In this document: piece after piece, positions 1-12,947 of the stretch
Numbering within the stretch: the first letter of the stretch is position 1
Layout of the letters: each line of letters starts with the position of its first letter
Assembly: GCA_016859345.1 (NCBI GenBank)
Contig: CM029121.1
Location: forward strand, 8,149,911-8,213,910
Origin: Istiophorus platypterus
Taxonomy: Eukaryota > Chordata > Actinopteri > Istiophoriformes > Istiophoridae
DNA: 64,000 nucleotides
Reading direction: 5' to 3'
Translations under genes and position numbers: made by a program
The notes under the pieces: model-generated
What the model was told of the DNA's origin: nothing
What the model saw: the letters and a program-made list of their open reading frames with translations, nothing else
Database searches by the model: none

Positions 1-266
1 CGTTAAGAGAACTTATCTCTCCACTGACGGTGTAGGTCTCCAGTGAGACCTTTTCCTATCACCTCCTCAGATCCGGGTTTACTTTGGTGATATCCTGACT
101 TGGGCTCCAATCAGCGACACCTGCGTCTCGCCCCGCGTCCTCCCAGAATCACTAATCCGAAGAGAGGCCGACGTTAATTATCGCCCCAACCTGCTGAGCG
201 CGTCTCTCCATCAGCCGTGCGCCACCTCGCCTGCGGTTTTGTCCTGCTGCTCCGCGTCAGTCAGTC
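1..266 (+). promoter_or_regulatory. galnt8: galnt8 5' flank and 5' UTR
   Basis: This stretch precedes the galnt8 start codon and shows no coding exon of its own. It is moderately CpG-rich compared with the following intron and presumably carries the 5' UTR and core promoter. No clear TATA box was seen and the transcription start cannot be placed. The assignment is by position only. Confidence 0.4.
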
Positions 267-1134
267 ATGAGGATGAGGGCGGTGTGGATGAGGCGGCCGG
301 TCCTCATGCTGATTGGGACCGGGCTGATTTTATCCGTGGGCATGTTTCTGAACAGATACGGAGACACGGCGGGGATCCACGAAGAGTCGGACAAACCGCG
401 ACTGGCCGTTGGGTTGTCTGACATGGTGGCAAACCTCAGCAAACTCTGTGAGTTGAGGCGGTTGTTCTCTCTCTCTCGTTTAGTCCAGAAGTTCTCCTCG
501 ATGGAGGAGATAGAGAGAAAATGCGGATAAATTTGAACGAAGTTTTGAACGAAGAGTGATACTGTTAGAGAGTAAAGTGGAAGGATTAAATTTCAGGTCA
601 CAGTGTGAGTTCCTCGGATGTATAATGCTTATATCTCTTGTATGTTTGAGCAGAAAATTACAACATATTTAAGAGAATCTTTGTATAAATGTCTCTTATA
701 TTAATTTAGAGAACGAAAAATGCTTGTCATGAAGGTTTCCGGACGTGCTTTTATTATATTTGGCTGGTAATGGAGCATTATTCCAGGAAGTTTGCTGTCT
801 GTTAATAATAGATTAATAGATTAAATAGATTAGATTAATTTTAACAGATATGGGACATTTATGGGTTATTAAATGACAAAACGTATAATGTAGTTTAGTG
901 TATATTATTCTATAAAAGATTTTAACCACAGGGTCAAGGACAAGTGAGGCAACTTGGGCAAAAGGACAAGAGAAGCCAGAGATCGAATCGACAATGCGAG
1001 TGTGTGTGTGTGTGTGTGTAGATATACAAACATATATATATATATATATATATATGTTTATATATATATAGAATTGATAGAGTTACAAAGAAATAACATT
1101 ACATGTGGTGTATTGATTACATATTTTTATTATG

Positions 1135-1176
<42 letters not shown>

Positions 1177-4100
1177 GTTTCTACTACTACTATATGTAAT
1201 CAATTCCATGTCTAGTCTAGTATTTTCTGCAAAAAAAAGTGACCATACCTCCAGCTAACTTTACTCTCCCTCTGCCATCCTTGATGTATCAAATCTTTCA
1301 AGACAATGTAATCCAAGCTTTAGAGCAAAAGCAGGACGCCATGCAGAAATTGTTTGAAGAAGACAGAGACAGACAGAGAAAAGCTGCGGTCCAACAGCAG
1401 CCACTGGCCCAGAAGCAACCCGAACAGAAAGAGCAACCCAAAGTAAAGGTCCGGGAAGAGGAGGGGACACATGACGACATGAAAAAGTCCAATAAATTGT
1501 ACCCCAACTCTGCCCTGTTCAAGGAGTGGGGTCAGAATCTGTCAGAGGATGACCAAAGAGAGGCACAGGGTCTTTTTGAGAATTATGGATACAATGTTTT
1601 TCTCAGCGATCGCCTCCCTCTAGATCGAGCTCTTCCAGATACCAGGGACCCAAGGTACAACTGTCATTGAAATTTCCCGTCAGATCTGTCCCCGCACTCC
1701 ATTTGTAGAGAACAGTTAAAGAAACCCTTTCCTGTATAGACAGTTCAATATTTGCTGATTATATCCTTCAACTTTGTCTTCACATGGTTTGCTGTTAAAG
1801 CATTTACAAAACTTGCTAATGCAAAAGACAGTTGTTAAAAATCGTTCTGTTTCTGAATAGGTGTGCAAAAAAGAGTTATCCAAAAGACCTGCCAAGTCTC
1901 AGCGTGGTGATAATCTACTTGAATGAAGCCCTGTCTATCCTCAAAAGAGCCCTGCGCAGTATCATCAACCGAACGCCTAAAAACCTACTCAAAGAGATAA
2001 TAATGGTGGATGACAATAGCTCTAATGGTTGGTTGGTTACAAAATATTGCGCAGACACACCTTTGAATAACAAATGCTCATGTGGTATTTATAAAAATAA
2101 AACATCATTAGAAGGCAGAGCTGGCTGATGGAAACCAGTTGCATTATGCAAATGCTACAGATGCTTATATTATCAAATCCAATTTTTGTTCATATGTCTA
2201 GCCATGTAAACAACTAGTCACATTATAGCAGCATTTCAAAAGAGAATCTAACAATATTAAGTTTAGATTTTGTGTTTCACATACAGCTCTAATCATACAG
2301 CTACAGAAAATACTTTGTAGTCAGACCATATACATTAATGGAGAATGAGCCATAACTTCACCTTCACCTGTCACTGGCACATAAAAACTGCATGTGTAGA
2401 AATACCAGTCAAATCTAATATAAAAAAAAAACAAAACAAAAAAACCCTCATCTCTCAGTAAGAGAGCAAATAAGCTCTTTTTTTATTATAAAGAAAAACC
2501 TTCACAGTGTAATACAATGGCTCTGCATAAGATAAATTTCAAGCCTGTAAATGGAGATGGGTGGATAGTGATATATTAAATGGTGCTTCTCATTAATTTG
2601 GTCCAGCGTAATGTACATGCATGGGTAAATAAAACCTTAGTAATATCTTTCACTATTATACGCTCAGTACAAGACCACTAAGTACAACATCAGATCAGAT
2701 ACAGTCACAACATAAACGGAACAAAATTTCACAAACGTAGTATTTATTACTGCACCTTTTCCCTAAAATGCAAACATAGTGTGTAAAAAGAGGTGTGTCT
2801 GATCAGAGCTTTCATTGTTTGTAAGAGATCAACATTTGTTTCTGCTTAGCTAAGTCATTGCAGAACCAATATTTCAGTCTTGACTAAACCCGGAACAGTA
2901 AAAACTACCTGTAAAACCTATTTTTCTCTGATTTCTAAATAAACTTATTTTTATTTCAGAAAACCTCAAGGGTGACCTTGATATGTACGTGAAGACACTT
3001 GAGCAAGAGAACCCAACTGTTCGTTTTACTAAAGTGAGGCACAGTGAGCAACGAGGGCTTGCTTATGCCAGAGCGTCTGGATGGAGGGCTGCTAATGCTG
3101 ATGTTGTGGCCATCCTGGACGCACACATCGAAGTCCATGAGATGTGGTAAGAATGTGGCTAAAGTACTGGACATCCTCTCTTCTAAATTTTAAATTGAGA
3201 TTTGTTTAAAATGTTAAAGCTTGAAAATAATACAATGTTTTTTATCTCTACGCATTTCTTAAATTTTACACTGTACAAACTGACTCAAGTGAGATGATGC
3301 CAAACACAGCATGACACATCTTAACCCTTGTTTAACCAGGATAGATAGTAACCAGGTCACACATACTGTATTTTGATATAGCCAAATTCCCAATAAAGCT
3401 GTTCTCTCATTCACTCGTTTGGCAGATGCTTTTACCCAAAGCTACTTACAAGTGAGGGGACCTATGGTTCAGTGTCTTGCCGAAGGACACTTTGGCACAT
3501 AGACAGGAGGAGCTGGGAATTGACCCCTAAGCCTGCGATCAGTGCACAATCCACTCTACCGCCTGATCCATAGCCACCTTTTTCTGTTTCTGTACAAAAT
3601 AGTCACTGATTAAGACTATGTGTTAACAAGCAGTCACTTCTGTCAGAATCCTGATTTTACAACTGCAAAGTCCGATAAAATCCCCATACGCATAAGTTAA
3701 AGACAACGGATGTGCCATGATTTCAGTTACATTCTCAGGAAGTTAGAAGCTCATTCATGTAGGTCAGCTGCCATGTGGTTGATTTAATGAGACTTAGAGA
3801 GATGTGTGCCAGTGGAGGGAAATCCCAGCCTTGTGCTTGTGGGGCAATACTGGCTACTCTTGAATACCAAGAGTAGCTAAGGTTTGTCCAAAATGTCACT
3901 GCATTTGACTCTAAGTGCTTTAAGGAAGGTCAATAAAGGGGTTTGAAAATCCATATATCGAGCAACAAAGGTGCAAAATTGCCAACACTACCTGTAAATA
4001 CCCCCTGATGAGGCAACAGAAACTGTTAACACCAGTTCATTTTGAATGAGCAACAGACAGTTGGATAACTCCAACACTCACCTGGCCAAAAAAATGAAGA

Positions 4101-7100
4101 ACGTCAGCACTAAGTCACCTGTTCAGTCAAAACCATTTGTGTGTGCAGGGCTAGACCAAACAGTCCAAAAGCATAATTTCAACAGTCTTTGAGGTAATAA
4201 TTGAGGGGCTGGCACTGGTCCATAATACATATTGCACAAAGGGAAACATATCTTTTACCAGCAGTCTTAGTGGTCGGTCTGTGAAAGACGATGACGCATT
4301 GTGAATCACACAACTGTAGCCCTATTGTGTAGAGCTTTATATTCAGGTAATCCGCCTCTCCTTTGTTTGCCAACATGTAGGGCTGAACCCCTGTTGACAC
4401 AGATTAAAGCCGACCGAACAGTGGTGGTGTCCCCTGTGTTTGATAGAGTCAACTTTGATGACCTCAAGGTTATTCAGTACATTCCAGCAGCACATGCCTT
4501 CGACTGGGCTTTGTGGTGCATGTATGAGAGTTTTATGCCTGAGTACTACAAGCTCAACGACAGCTCACTCCCTGGGAAGTAAGTTGAAGTGAGATCATTT
4601 ACTCTTGTTCTGATTTATGTGTGTCAAACATATAAAACACCATGGTGTTATTAATTGCTTCTTGGATAATGAGCCATTCTTGATGATTGTTGTGTATTCT
4701 ATGAAAGATGTAGTAACATTTTTCATCTTTCTCTTCAGGAGTCCATCCGTCATGGGAATCCTAGTGGCTGATAGGAAATTTCTTGGGGAAATTGGAGTCC
4801 TTGATGAAGGAATGAAGGTGTATGGTGGTGAAAATGTTGAGCTTGGAATTCGTGTGAGTAAACCTTCCCTATCTATTGAAAATTCCACCACCCGATGACA
4901 ATGTCCCAGTTGTAGCAAGGAAGAGTACAATTGTTGAGAGAGAGGATACAATGATTGCTGCCGTACATTCTCCTGTAAAATCCCCTTGTAGTGTTATAGA
5001 CAGCTGTGAAGTGTTTGCCGACTGACAAGTCTTGAAACCCATGGTTTACTCAAATGGACCCTCCTAAAGTTGGTTGTGTTTCGTCTTAGGTGTCTGAATC
5101 AACATGTCACACATTGCACACACTGTAAGACAACCTTACAGCAGAACATACAGCAGAAAATACATCTTCTTACCACACCCCAGATAGAGTGAACAGAGGG
5201 CACTTTGTTACTGTAGAGGCCAAGCTGTTCAGTAGTGAGTTACCAAATTAGTAACTCTCAAAGCATGTCAGTTCATTCACATACCTAACCAGTCTTGACT
5301 TATCAGCTTCTGTCTCTTTCCCCCTCTCCCTTCCGCTGTAATGTATGTGATAAATGATCACAGTGCTATTCACTGCACACTGTGGAGTTCCAATTGCATT
5401 TTTACTCGTTGAGTCAGAGAGGGAGTGGCTGATTTTTTTTGATGCATTATATTCACATATAGGTGCAGTTTCATGGGCATACTCTCTGTGTAAACAAACT
5501 TATATGTGATGTCTGTCAGCTTGGAATTAACTTGGTGCACTAATGCATCTCAAACTATGGTCTCCAGCCAGAGCTCATAATCTGAGCTTGTTTTAGCATT
5601 AGCTGTTCGAGCCATTAACTTTTGCTAAACTAGAGAAGAGGTTTTACATTTTTGGAAATATTCTTATTTACTTTAATATTCTTATTCTTATATTCATTCT
5701 TATATGTATATATGTATGTATATGTGTATATATATGTATATGTATATATATATATGTATATATGTATATATATATGTATATGTAGATATATATGTATATA
5801 TGTATATGTATATATAAATATGTATACGTGTATATATATATATCTGTATATATGTATATGTGTATATATATGTGTATATGTATATGTGTATATATGTATA
5901 TGTACATATATATATGTATATGTACATATATGTATATGTACATATATATATGTATATGTACATATATGTGTATATATATATGTATATGTACATATATATA
6001 TGTATATGTACATATATATATATATATATATATATACACACGTGGCCATCTAAGTAGCACTTGGCTACTCTAAACTTTTGTTTTCACTCATGTCGTGCAC
6101 TTGCAGAGTCATTGATGGTGAATGTGGAATGATGACATTTTAATTAATAACATAAATCTAAGTGTGTGCTTGTTTTGCTCAAATAGGTGTGGACCTGTGG
6201 AGGCAGTGTTGAAGTAGTTCCCTGCTCTAAGATCGCCCACATCGAGAGGTACCACAAGCCCTACCTGCCAGATCTGAGCATAGCCATGAAGAGAAACGCC
6301 CTGAGAGTAGCAGAAGTCTGGATGGATGAATATAAACACAATGTCAACTTGGCTTGGAACTTGCCATTTGAGGTATTTCAAGATGTTGTCAAGAAGAAAA
6401 AAATAGCAAATTAAGCCCTCTTTACATTATGTTACATGCTCCCAAATACTAGATGCAAGATAAATATTGAAAAAGATTTTTAAAAGGAGTTAGTAAGTTA
6501 CGATTAAGATTAATGTTTTTTAGCACTCTTGCCAAATTCTTTGCCTCTGCAGAATCATGGAATTGACATTGGGGATATCTCTGAGAGGAAAAAACTCAGA
6601 GAAAGATTGAAATGTAAACCTTTCAAATGGTACCTGGAAAATGTTTATCCCAAGCTGGATCCCTGGGACAACCTACTTGCTTATGGAGGAGTAAGTTTAG
6701 TTTTATCCATTGCTTAGTGCATGACAGTACTGCAGGGTGTCTGCCACATGCATTGCCACATTAACTTGTTTTCATCACTTATCCCCACCTTTCATCATAC
6801 ATGTTTTAATAAAGTTATTCTAAAAAAAATGACTAATGCCCTCACTGACAGCTGAAGAATCTTGATGCTGACATGTGCTTAGACCAAGGCCCAGTGCCAG
6901 GTCACACACCCATTGCCTACAACTGCTACTACTATGGACCTCAAGTAAGTGAGGCAGCGAAAGCATGTCTATGATCAGAAATGTAGTCTCTCTGTTATTG
7001 TTGGTTTTTACCACCCAGTCTGCTTTCTGACCATTTTTTCCTTTGTAGTTCACATATTACCGTGCAAATGGAGAGCTCTACATCGGCGGCATGAAGTCCC

Positions 7101-7558
7101 ACAAGTATAATGACAACCGGTGTTTAACTGACATTGGCAAACAGGGAACGGAGCCTGGCCTTTACAACTGCAGAGAGGCTATGCAGAAAGGAATGGGGAT
7201 ATACTGGGACTTTTCTCAGGTACTACAAGATAAGCGTGATTAAAACATGTGAATGTCTCAGACGGTCGCACAACTAATATCTACGCCATCGAAATGGTTA
7301 ACAAACTGTCTCCCGTTTCACAACCTCTGAAACTACAGAGGGGATGTGTTTAGCTTAAATTATTTTACTGTGGTTGTCTCAATACTACATAATTAAATAC
7401 TGTACATCAGTGCTCTTGACCATTACTCTTTTTTCCAGGGCAAAGAATTGAAGAATAAACAAACAAACAGATGTCTGGAGATTAAAAATGGCAAACTTCT
7501 AATACAGGGATGCTCTGGCCAAAGATGGGAAATCCAAAACATAATCAAAGCCTTTTAA
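267..7558 (+). CDS. galnt8: Polypeptide N-acetylgalactosaminyltransferase, GALNT8 type (11 exons, complete)
   Basis: This family starts mucin-type O-glycosylation by moving GalNAc from UDP-GalNAc to Ser/Thr in the Golgi; close GALNT8 relatives have weak or unproven activity. Exons: 267-447, 1303-1654, 1861-2027, 2960-3146, 4381-4578, 4739-4853, 6187-6372, 6553-6690, 6852-6944, 7049-7219, 7439-7558. All junctions are GT-AG and in phase, giving 635 residues (human GALNT8 is about 637). A type II signal anchor lies at about residues 10-27, followed by a coiled-coil stem encoded by exon 2. The GT-A domain has the metal-binding DxH as DAH at 287-289 and GGEN at 391-394. The C-terminal ricin-type lectin domain (about 505-635) has CLD-like repeats and a QRW motif. 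The next gene downstream is on the same strand. GALNT9/17/18 are the main alternatives, but residue-level resemblance is best to GALNT8. The a/b paralogue is unresolved. Confidence 0.93.
1001..1176. repeat. Compound microsatellite (GT)n, (TA)n, (ATT)n in galnt8 intron 1
   Basis: A GT run at about 1001-1019 is followed by a TA run at about 1031-1070 and an ATT run at about 1126-1176. These are simple repeats within intron 1. The short translations through them are artefacts. Confidence 0.95.
3408..3575. repeat. Degenerate dispersed teleost repeat in galnt8 intron 4
   Basis: The segment has the familiar order of a widespread fish repeat: a 'ggcagatgcttttacccaaagc' type block, then 'acttaca', then text about 100 bases later resembling 'aaggacacttt' and 'ggaattgacccctaa', and finally a 'ctctaccgcctgatccatagcc' type end. 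It is degenerate and non-coding. I recognise it as a common interspersed repeat but do not assign a family name. Confidence 0.55.
5700..6042. repeat. TATATG-rich microsatellite in galnt8 intron 6
   Basis: About 340 bases consist almost entirely of TATATG, TATA and TACATA words. It is open in several frames on both strands, producing Tyr/Ile/Cys-only translations that are not genes. It lies inside intron 6 (4854-6186) of galnt8. Confidence 0.95.
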
Positions 7559-8275
7559 GATGTCTGTGTGTCAAACAAGAAGTGCACTTCTCTGGTCCTT
7601 GGTCAGTGGATAGTAAATAGTTAAATGTGTAAAATGTAAAAGAAAGTCGATGAAATGTTACTACTGTTATGACACTTGTAAATATTTAAAAGTTTTCTTA
7701 TTTTGGATTGAAAAGGTAATTTATTTTGTAAATCGTCGGTGAAATATATTGACTTTTTCCTAAAAACAGAATTTTGTAAATTGGCTGAATATGTGTTCAC
7801 ACTAATGCAGAAAACAATGTTTTCCACTGTTTTTCAATATGCCGATTTTTTTTTTTTCTCTTTGAATCACTGCTTGGTCTTTTTTTTTTTTTTTTTATTA
7901 TCAATACTTATCATGAATTATCAAAGCATAAATGGTGGTATCATTCTTTTTTGTACCAGGTGACTGAGGACAAATACCAAAGGATTTTATTTGCATTTCA
8001 AACCTGATTTGAAGCAGTTGATCCTGTGAAGATTCATCATAATAACTCTTGTGTATACTATGCATGCTTGGGCACAAGCACCTTACCTTAGGCTGTTTTT
8101 ATGCAGCTTAAGAATGCAAATTCATCCTTTTCGGTGCTTTTACAGTTTACACTCAATGAAAACAAATATATACTCTCCAAGCATAAATGCCAATGGACAA
8201 TTCCTGGACTTTCTTTGTATCAAAACTTGTGCTTGTTGCTTTTTTTGTTTCAATAAAATTATGGCAGCAGTGATA
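7559..8275 (+). other. galnt8: galnt8 3' UTR with poly(A) signal
   Basis: An AT-rich non-coding stretch follows the TAA stop at 7556-7558. A canonical AATAAA at 8252-8257 sits downstream, with the likely cleavage site about 15-25 bases later. Two poly-T runs at about 7847-7895 lie within it. The 3' end is inferred from this signal only. Confidence 0.6.
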
Positions 8276-8289
8276 ATAAAAAAAAAGGA

Positions 8290-10480
8290 CATGTGAGACC
8301 TAGTTTATGACTGTTGTCCACTATTGGAAGGACTTTTGGTGAGATTTCAGGATAACTTACACGACAAATAAAAAATAATTCATGGGTTTTTAGCTCTAAA
8401 CTAATGCACCTAATGCAACAAATGTTACATTTACAAGCATTTTTATGTAATACTTTAATGTCATGATAATGGTAAGATGTGTGACGTGGCTGGTTGATAT
8501 GACCATTAGCCTAGTGTCAATGGAAAACAAAGGTCACACTTGTGCAAAATTGATAGAACTTTTTATGTACTGTGTGCATTTGAGTGTGTAGCATATAGAG
8601 TAGTAGTTAAAGCCATATTTGGTACTAAACTGATGGTTTCTCTGACTATGGGAGTTACCAGTTAGGTTTGGCCACAAGTCTCTTATTTTGAGCATTGCTC
8701 TTTGGTGGCCAGTTGTGTATTGTGCTGAGACAAAGGCCCATTTTTAAAATATTTTTTAAATTTGAACTTTTCTTTTGGAATTTGGAAATGAAACCGATGT
8801 ATAAAACTTGTCAGTGTTTGAATCCCCCCCCTTTTCAAAATTTGGTTTATGCTAGAAGTTAACTTCATCTGTTGCAACATGCTTACAGTGTAAGTGCCCA
8901 AGACTTTAAACTGACAGTATGAGGCCTTTCATCAGCTTATGCAATTGTCACAGAACTCACAATGGTAAGAGCTTATTAATACTATGCACTTTTATAAGAC
9001 AAAAAGGTCAGGGATTAAATCACCAGCCCTCCTCATTGTGCACGACTAGTTTTACCTGCTGAGCCGCAGCTGACCCCAGTGGTATCTCAGAAATATGCCA
9101 ACATGCGTCTTTAAAGAAGTATGTGGGAGGTATTTTGAAAAGAAGGTTCATAGTAGGTCCGTGGATAGAGTGAATGCTGCCAGATCAGTTCACTGACTGA
9201 TGTGCATTAGATAAGGACATTCATACAGAGATCTGTTGAGCAAGTCATCCGGTAAATAAAGTGCCTCGGCACGTCAAGCAATGTGATCAACTGTCAGGGG
9301 AACATAAAGTAACCAACACCATTTTCAACAGCTCATCACAGAATCTTGTTGTCTGAGGATGAAGGGCAATATGCTGGAGTGTTCTCATGAACTAAATGAT
9401 CTGGTTATGAATCCTAATTAAGAGAGCAAGAACTGTGCTGCAGGTAAACCACCCAGGAAACAATAAATTCATGTCCTCTGTTGGTTTTATAGACCAATCA
9501 TTTCAGGTCTGAGAAAACAGCTGTGGACTTAGTGGGAAATTTTCTTTTTCTTACAGGCAGTAATAGGGCAAAACAAATTAAAAAAAAAAAATAAACATTA
9601 TCTCTTAAGGGTCGCAAAAAGGAAAAAGGCCATTTAACTCATGAGAGTTTATCAAATCTGGAGCCTGAATGTGGTCTTAATTTAGAGATATATTGTGTGC
9701 AAAATTTACTTTTTTTCACCATACCTGTTAAAATTGCATGGAGCCTTAGAGATGGAACGTTTGGCCTGATGATGGTGTTGCAGTAAAGGTCAGAGATGAA
9801 AAAGATGCACTAGAGGAAATTATTTTACTTGACTAGGGAGGTACACAGACGATCAAGAGCTCACCAGAGTCATTAGGATTCCTCCTCATGATCATTATCA
9901 CATACCAGTGCATCAGCAAAGCCTGATATTATCAGTTCTAGTTTATGATAGATACGTCTTTTCAATATATTTTCAATATAGTATCTTCAACTATATCTGC
10001 CAGTGTGTAAGAAGAATGTGCACTGGAGGTAACTTAGAGACTGTGTTGCCATTGGATTGTCTTTCCACCAGGGACCAATGGCAATGACTGTAAAATGTCC
10101 CACTCAGAGCATGTGATGGTCACAATACTTTAATAACCAATTAAGGGATTCCTCACAAAAAATGTACTTATCAAATCATTATACATTCACGTAGAGCCCA
10201 GTACATATAATTATTTGAATTCGGCTCTATTATTAAAGCTTTTAATTGAAAATATTACAATAAATCTATCATGACTGACAAAAGGCTGCTATGATTTTTG
10301 GCTCTTAAAGACGTGTCTGAGTTAAAGTGGCTGATGAGGCTTCTGCACAGGTTTACGGGTAGACCCGTGGTATTATACCGGTCTTGTTAATTGTGACAAC
10401 GTCTAAAAGCGTCAGCATTTTTTTATTTCTAACTTTACAAGGTCAAACGCGGCATTTTTCTCCAGAGTTGTATTAAAGCA
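8290..10480. other. Intergenic region between galnt8 and the RIBC gene
   Basis: No exon could be recognised on either strand; the open frames are short and have no splice or domain support. The only identifiable content is a repeat fragment near 9005-9080 whose end resembles the 'acctgctgagccgcagctg' tail of common fish repeats, similar in type to the one at 3408-3575. Confidence 0.6.
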
Positions 10481-10562
10481 AAAAAAAAAAAATACGAATA
10501 CGAGACGTCACGTTGAAAGTCGCGGAAAAGGCCGAAATCGGACGAAGGCTCACGAAGCTCTG

Positions 10563-10575
10563 GTCTCCCAGCAAC
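10563..10575 (+). promoter_or_regulatory. Candidate RFX X-box upstream of the RIBC gene
   Basis: The sequence GTCTCC-C-AGCAAC forms two half sites matching the ciliary X-box pattern (GTYNCC, short spacer, RGNAAC), with a one-base spacer instead of the more usual two. It lies about 90 bases before the start codon of a predicted ciliary gene and inside a CpG-richer patch (about 10490-10790). RFX factors drive many axonemal genes. The match is by eye and unproven. Confidence 0.4.
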
Positions 10576-10665
10576 CAGTGTGTTTGAAACGCAGGTTTCG
10601 TGTGTTTCACATAAAGAAGTGTTGTCCGTCTTAAAGCGAGATTCAACGACAGTTTGTCTGTCAAA

Positions 10666-12947
10666 ATGCTTAACGTTGGATTACTCTCGGACGGCGATGC
10701 GAGGACAAGTCTGCAGGAGCGTCGTAAGAGAGAGGCCGAGAGAAAAGAGCGTGTCTTTAACGACAAAGTCAGGACCGTCGGGGCAAGTGGCTAAATACGC
10801 TGCACTCCGTCCGTCTGCCTCTATAGCAGAGGATGCTAACATGTGGCCTGGTTGTATTATTAAAACCCGTATCTGAAACGAACATCTGAACAGACATTTG
10901 CGCTTTATGCTTTTGTTTTGCAGGTTGACAAGGAAGCTCTCGACGCGCAAGTGGAAGAGAAGAAGAAACGAGAAGAGGCGGAAAAAGGGAAACAAAACGC
11001 ATACGGTGAGTTAAACAATGGATACAACAACGTGTTCAACAACAAACAGAGATCTCCTGTTCTGAACATCCGGATACCTGTGCATCTTCCCTTTTACTTT
11101 TGGAAATTCATAGTTTATAATGAGGTGGTTTGTGATGTCTTCCTGTGGGGTTGCGATTTCATGTCTGCATAGATGCTGATCTGCTCCATAATAGCAAAGT
11201 AGCGTGCATTCTCCATAGCCGAGAGGTAAAGAAGAAGCGTGCAATGGAAAAGACCATTGTCGACTACCGTCATCAGCACCAGCTGCAGCATGACCAGAAC
11301 AGCCAAGACCGCTGTGGAGAAACAGACCAAGATAGAGCACAGATGATGCTCCCTGGCCTGCTGGGTGAGGACTCAGGGAGCAAGGACAGGCTGCAGAGGC
11401 AGAAGGAACAGCTCAGAGAGTGGCTCATCCAGCAGCAGAGCGAGCGGGCAGAGGAGAGGCGTCTACAAAAGCTGGAGGGTAGGTCTTTGTCTGATCCCAC
11501 ACAAGCAACACACCCTCAGTCCATGCACACGGAACATAGGTCCACTTTCACCCTCCCCTCTGACCTTCAGAGCAGCGCTATGACCGAAGCAGAACAGAGC
11601 TGGACAACAAAGCTCTGCAGCTTCAGAGCCTCGACATGGAGAGGAGAAAAGCAGAGGTCATCGCCATTAAAGAGTACAATCTGGCCAAGGTAAGTCATTC
11701 CGGTAGTCACTCGGACTATTAGATGAAGCTGCTTTGAAAAAATGGATGTATAATTTAAAATAAACAATCTTCAAAGCAACAAAGGAGGTACAAATTAGTG
11801 GTGGGATGAAGCTGTTTACATAATACGTTCAAACAAGAGTGACTGTCGGCTATTTGAAATCCATCCAAATATTGCATACCAATGTGAAAGATGTCACACT
11901 TCCTCCTGTAACCTGAGCCATACGGCATATATTTCTTTTTTTCCAGACTACATCATTTCTGTAGGCATTATTTTATTATCTTGACAATATTGTAATAAAT
12001 GGGGGGGGGTCTCTCTTGATACTTCCCAAAGTAATTCTTCAAAGTCATATTAGCCTTTACCTCTTACTTGGCAAGACATCATATTTTACTTCTATTGAAA
12101 TCTCTTAAGGCTCCATCTATTATTCTGTGGTTTAGGGATGTTGCTTCTTTTCTTAAGTTAGAAAAGATAAGATCGCCATTCTTAACTGTATTAAGTCTTT
12201 TTAAAGTTTGAATTGCAAGTTGGACTTAAACTCAACGGCTATTTTCTTTCACTTTCACCTTATTTCTGGGTACGTTTGGGAAAAGACTGAGGAGAAACGT
12301 CGACAGGTGCGGGAATGTAATGATGAGAACAAAAAAGCAGACACCACAAATCAACTGCAAGGAGAGCAGACAGGTTTAGATGTCAAACCCCCCCTAGGGA
12401 TGGTGGGAGTAGCCGGTCTTTGTCACAGCAGTGATAGGAGGGCCCCTCCAGAGAGCCTGCAGCAGGTCATCCAGTTCCAGAAATATCAAATAGAGGAGAA
12501 AAAGGTAAAACAGGAACAAATGACCCTAAAAAAGGCATGCTCTCTTTTATCGTTTAAAGTCCCCCGTAAGAACCTGTACACTGATCGCTTGTCTGCCTGA
12601 ACAATCTGTCCATCTGTAGAGGACAGAATTAGAGAAGAAACAGGAGGAGGCTTTACATGATCGCGTTCGCTTGGACTCAGCTCGTACAGCTCTGCTAATA
12701 GAGAGGCAGCAGGCAAAACTGAACAAGCAGCTGAGACGGCACCTGGACAGCACCAACATCAAAATGGCCGAAATACAGAAACAACAGTCAGTAACATTTA
12801 GAACACACAAACTATTTCATTAAATTCTGCACAGAGTACACCGTCTAACTGTGTTTCTAAACTCATGTCATGTTAAGGAAACCAGACATTGAAAGAGGAT
12901 GCATCGATGAAAGCTTCTTCTCCAAATTCAACACCTGCAGCAGATGA
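10666..12947 (+). CDS. RIB43A-domain coiled-coil protein (RIBC1/RIBC2 family, 7 exons, complete)
   Basis: RIB43A proteins are filamentous coiled-coil proteins inside the doublet microtubules of cilia and flagella. Exons: 10666-10782, 10924-11005, 11173-11478, 11571-11689, 12286-12504, 12620-12786, 12878-12947. They join in phase to give 359 residues, matching the family's usual 360-380. Diagnostic parts are the basic N-terminal helix ending in VFNDKVRTVGVD, the block EALDAQVEEKKKREEAEK, long Arg/Glu/Gln/Lys-rich helices and the C-terminus FFSKFNTCSR, which resembles the family's FNTSSR ending. Intron 1 begins with GCAAGT rather than GT, because no GT donor in reach keeps the frame. The mid-region is quite divergent, so RIBC1 versus RIBC2 is left open. 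The gene is convergent with ada2 downstream. Confidence 0.85.

Noticed and set aside
5630..6073. Several overlapping 65-139 residue open frames of Tyr/Ile/Cys/Thr/His on both strands
   Set aside because: They are translations of a TATATG-type microsatellite in an intron.
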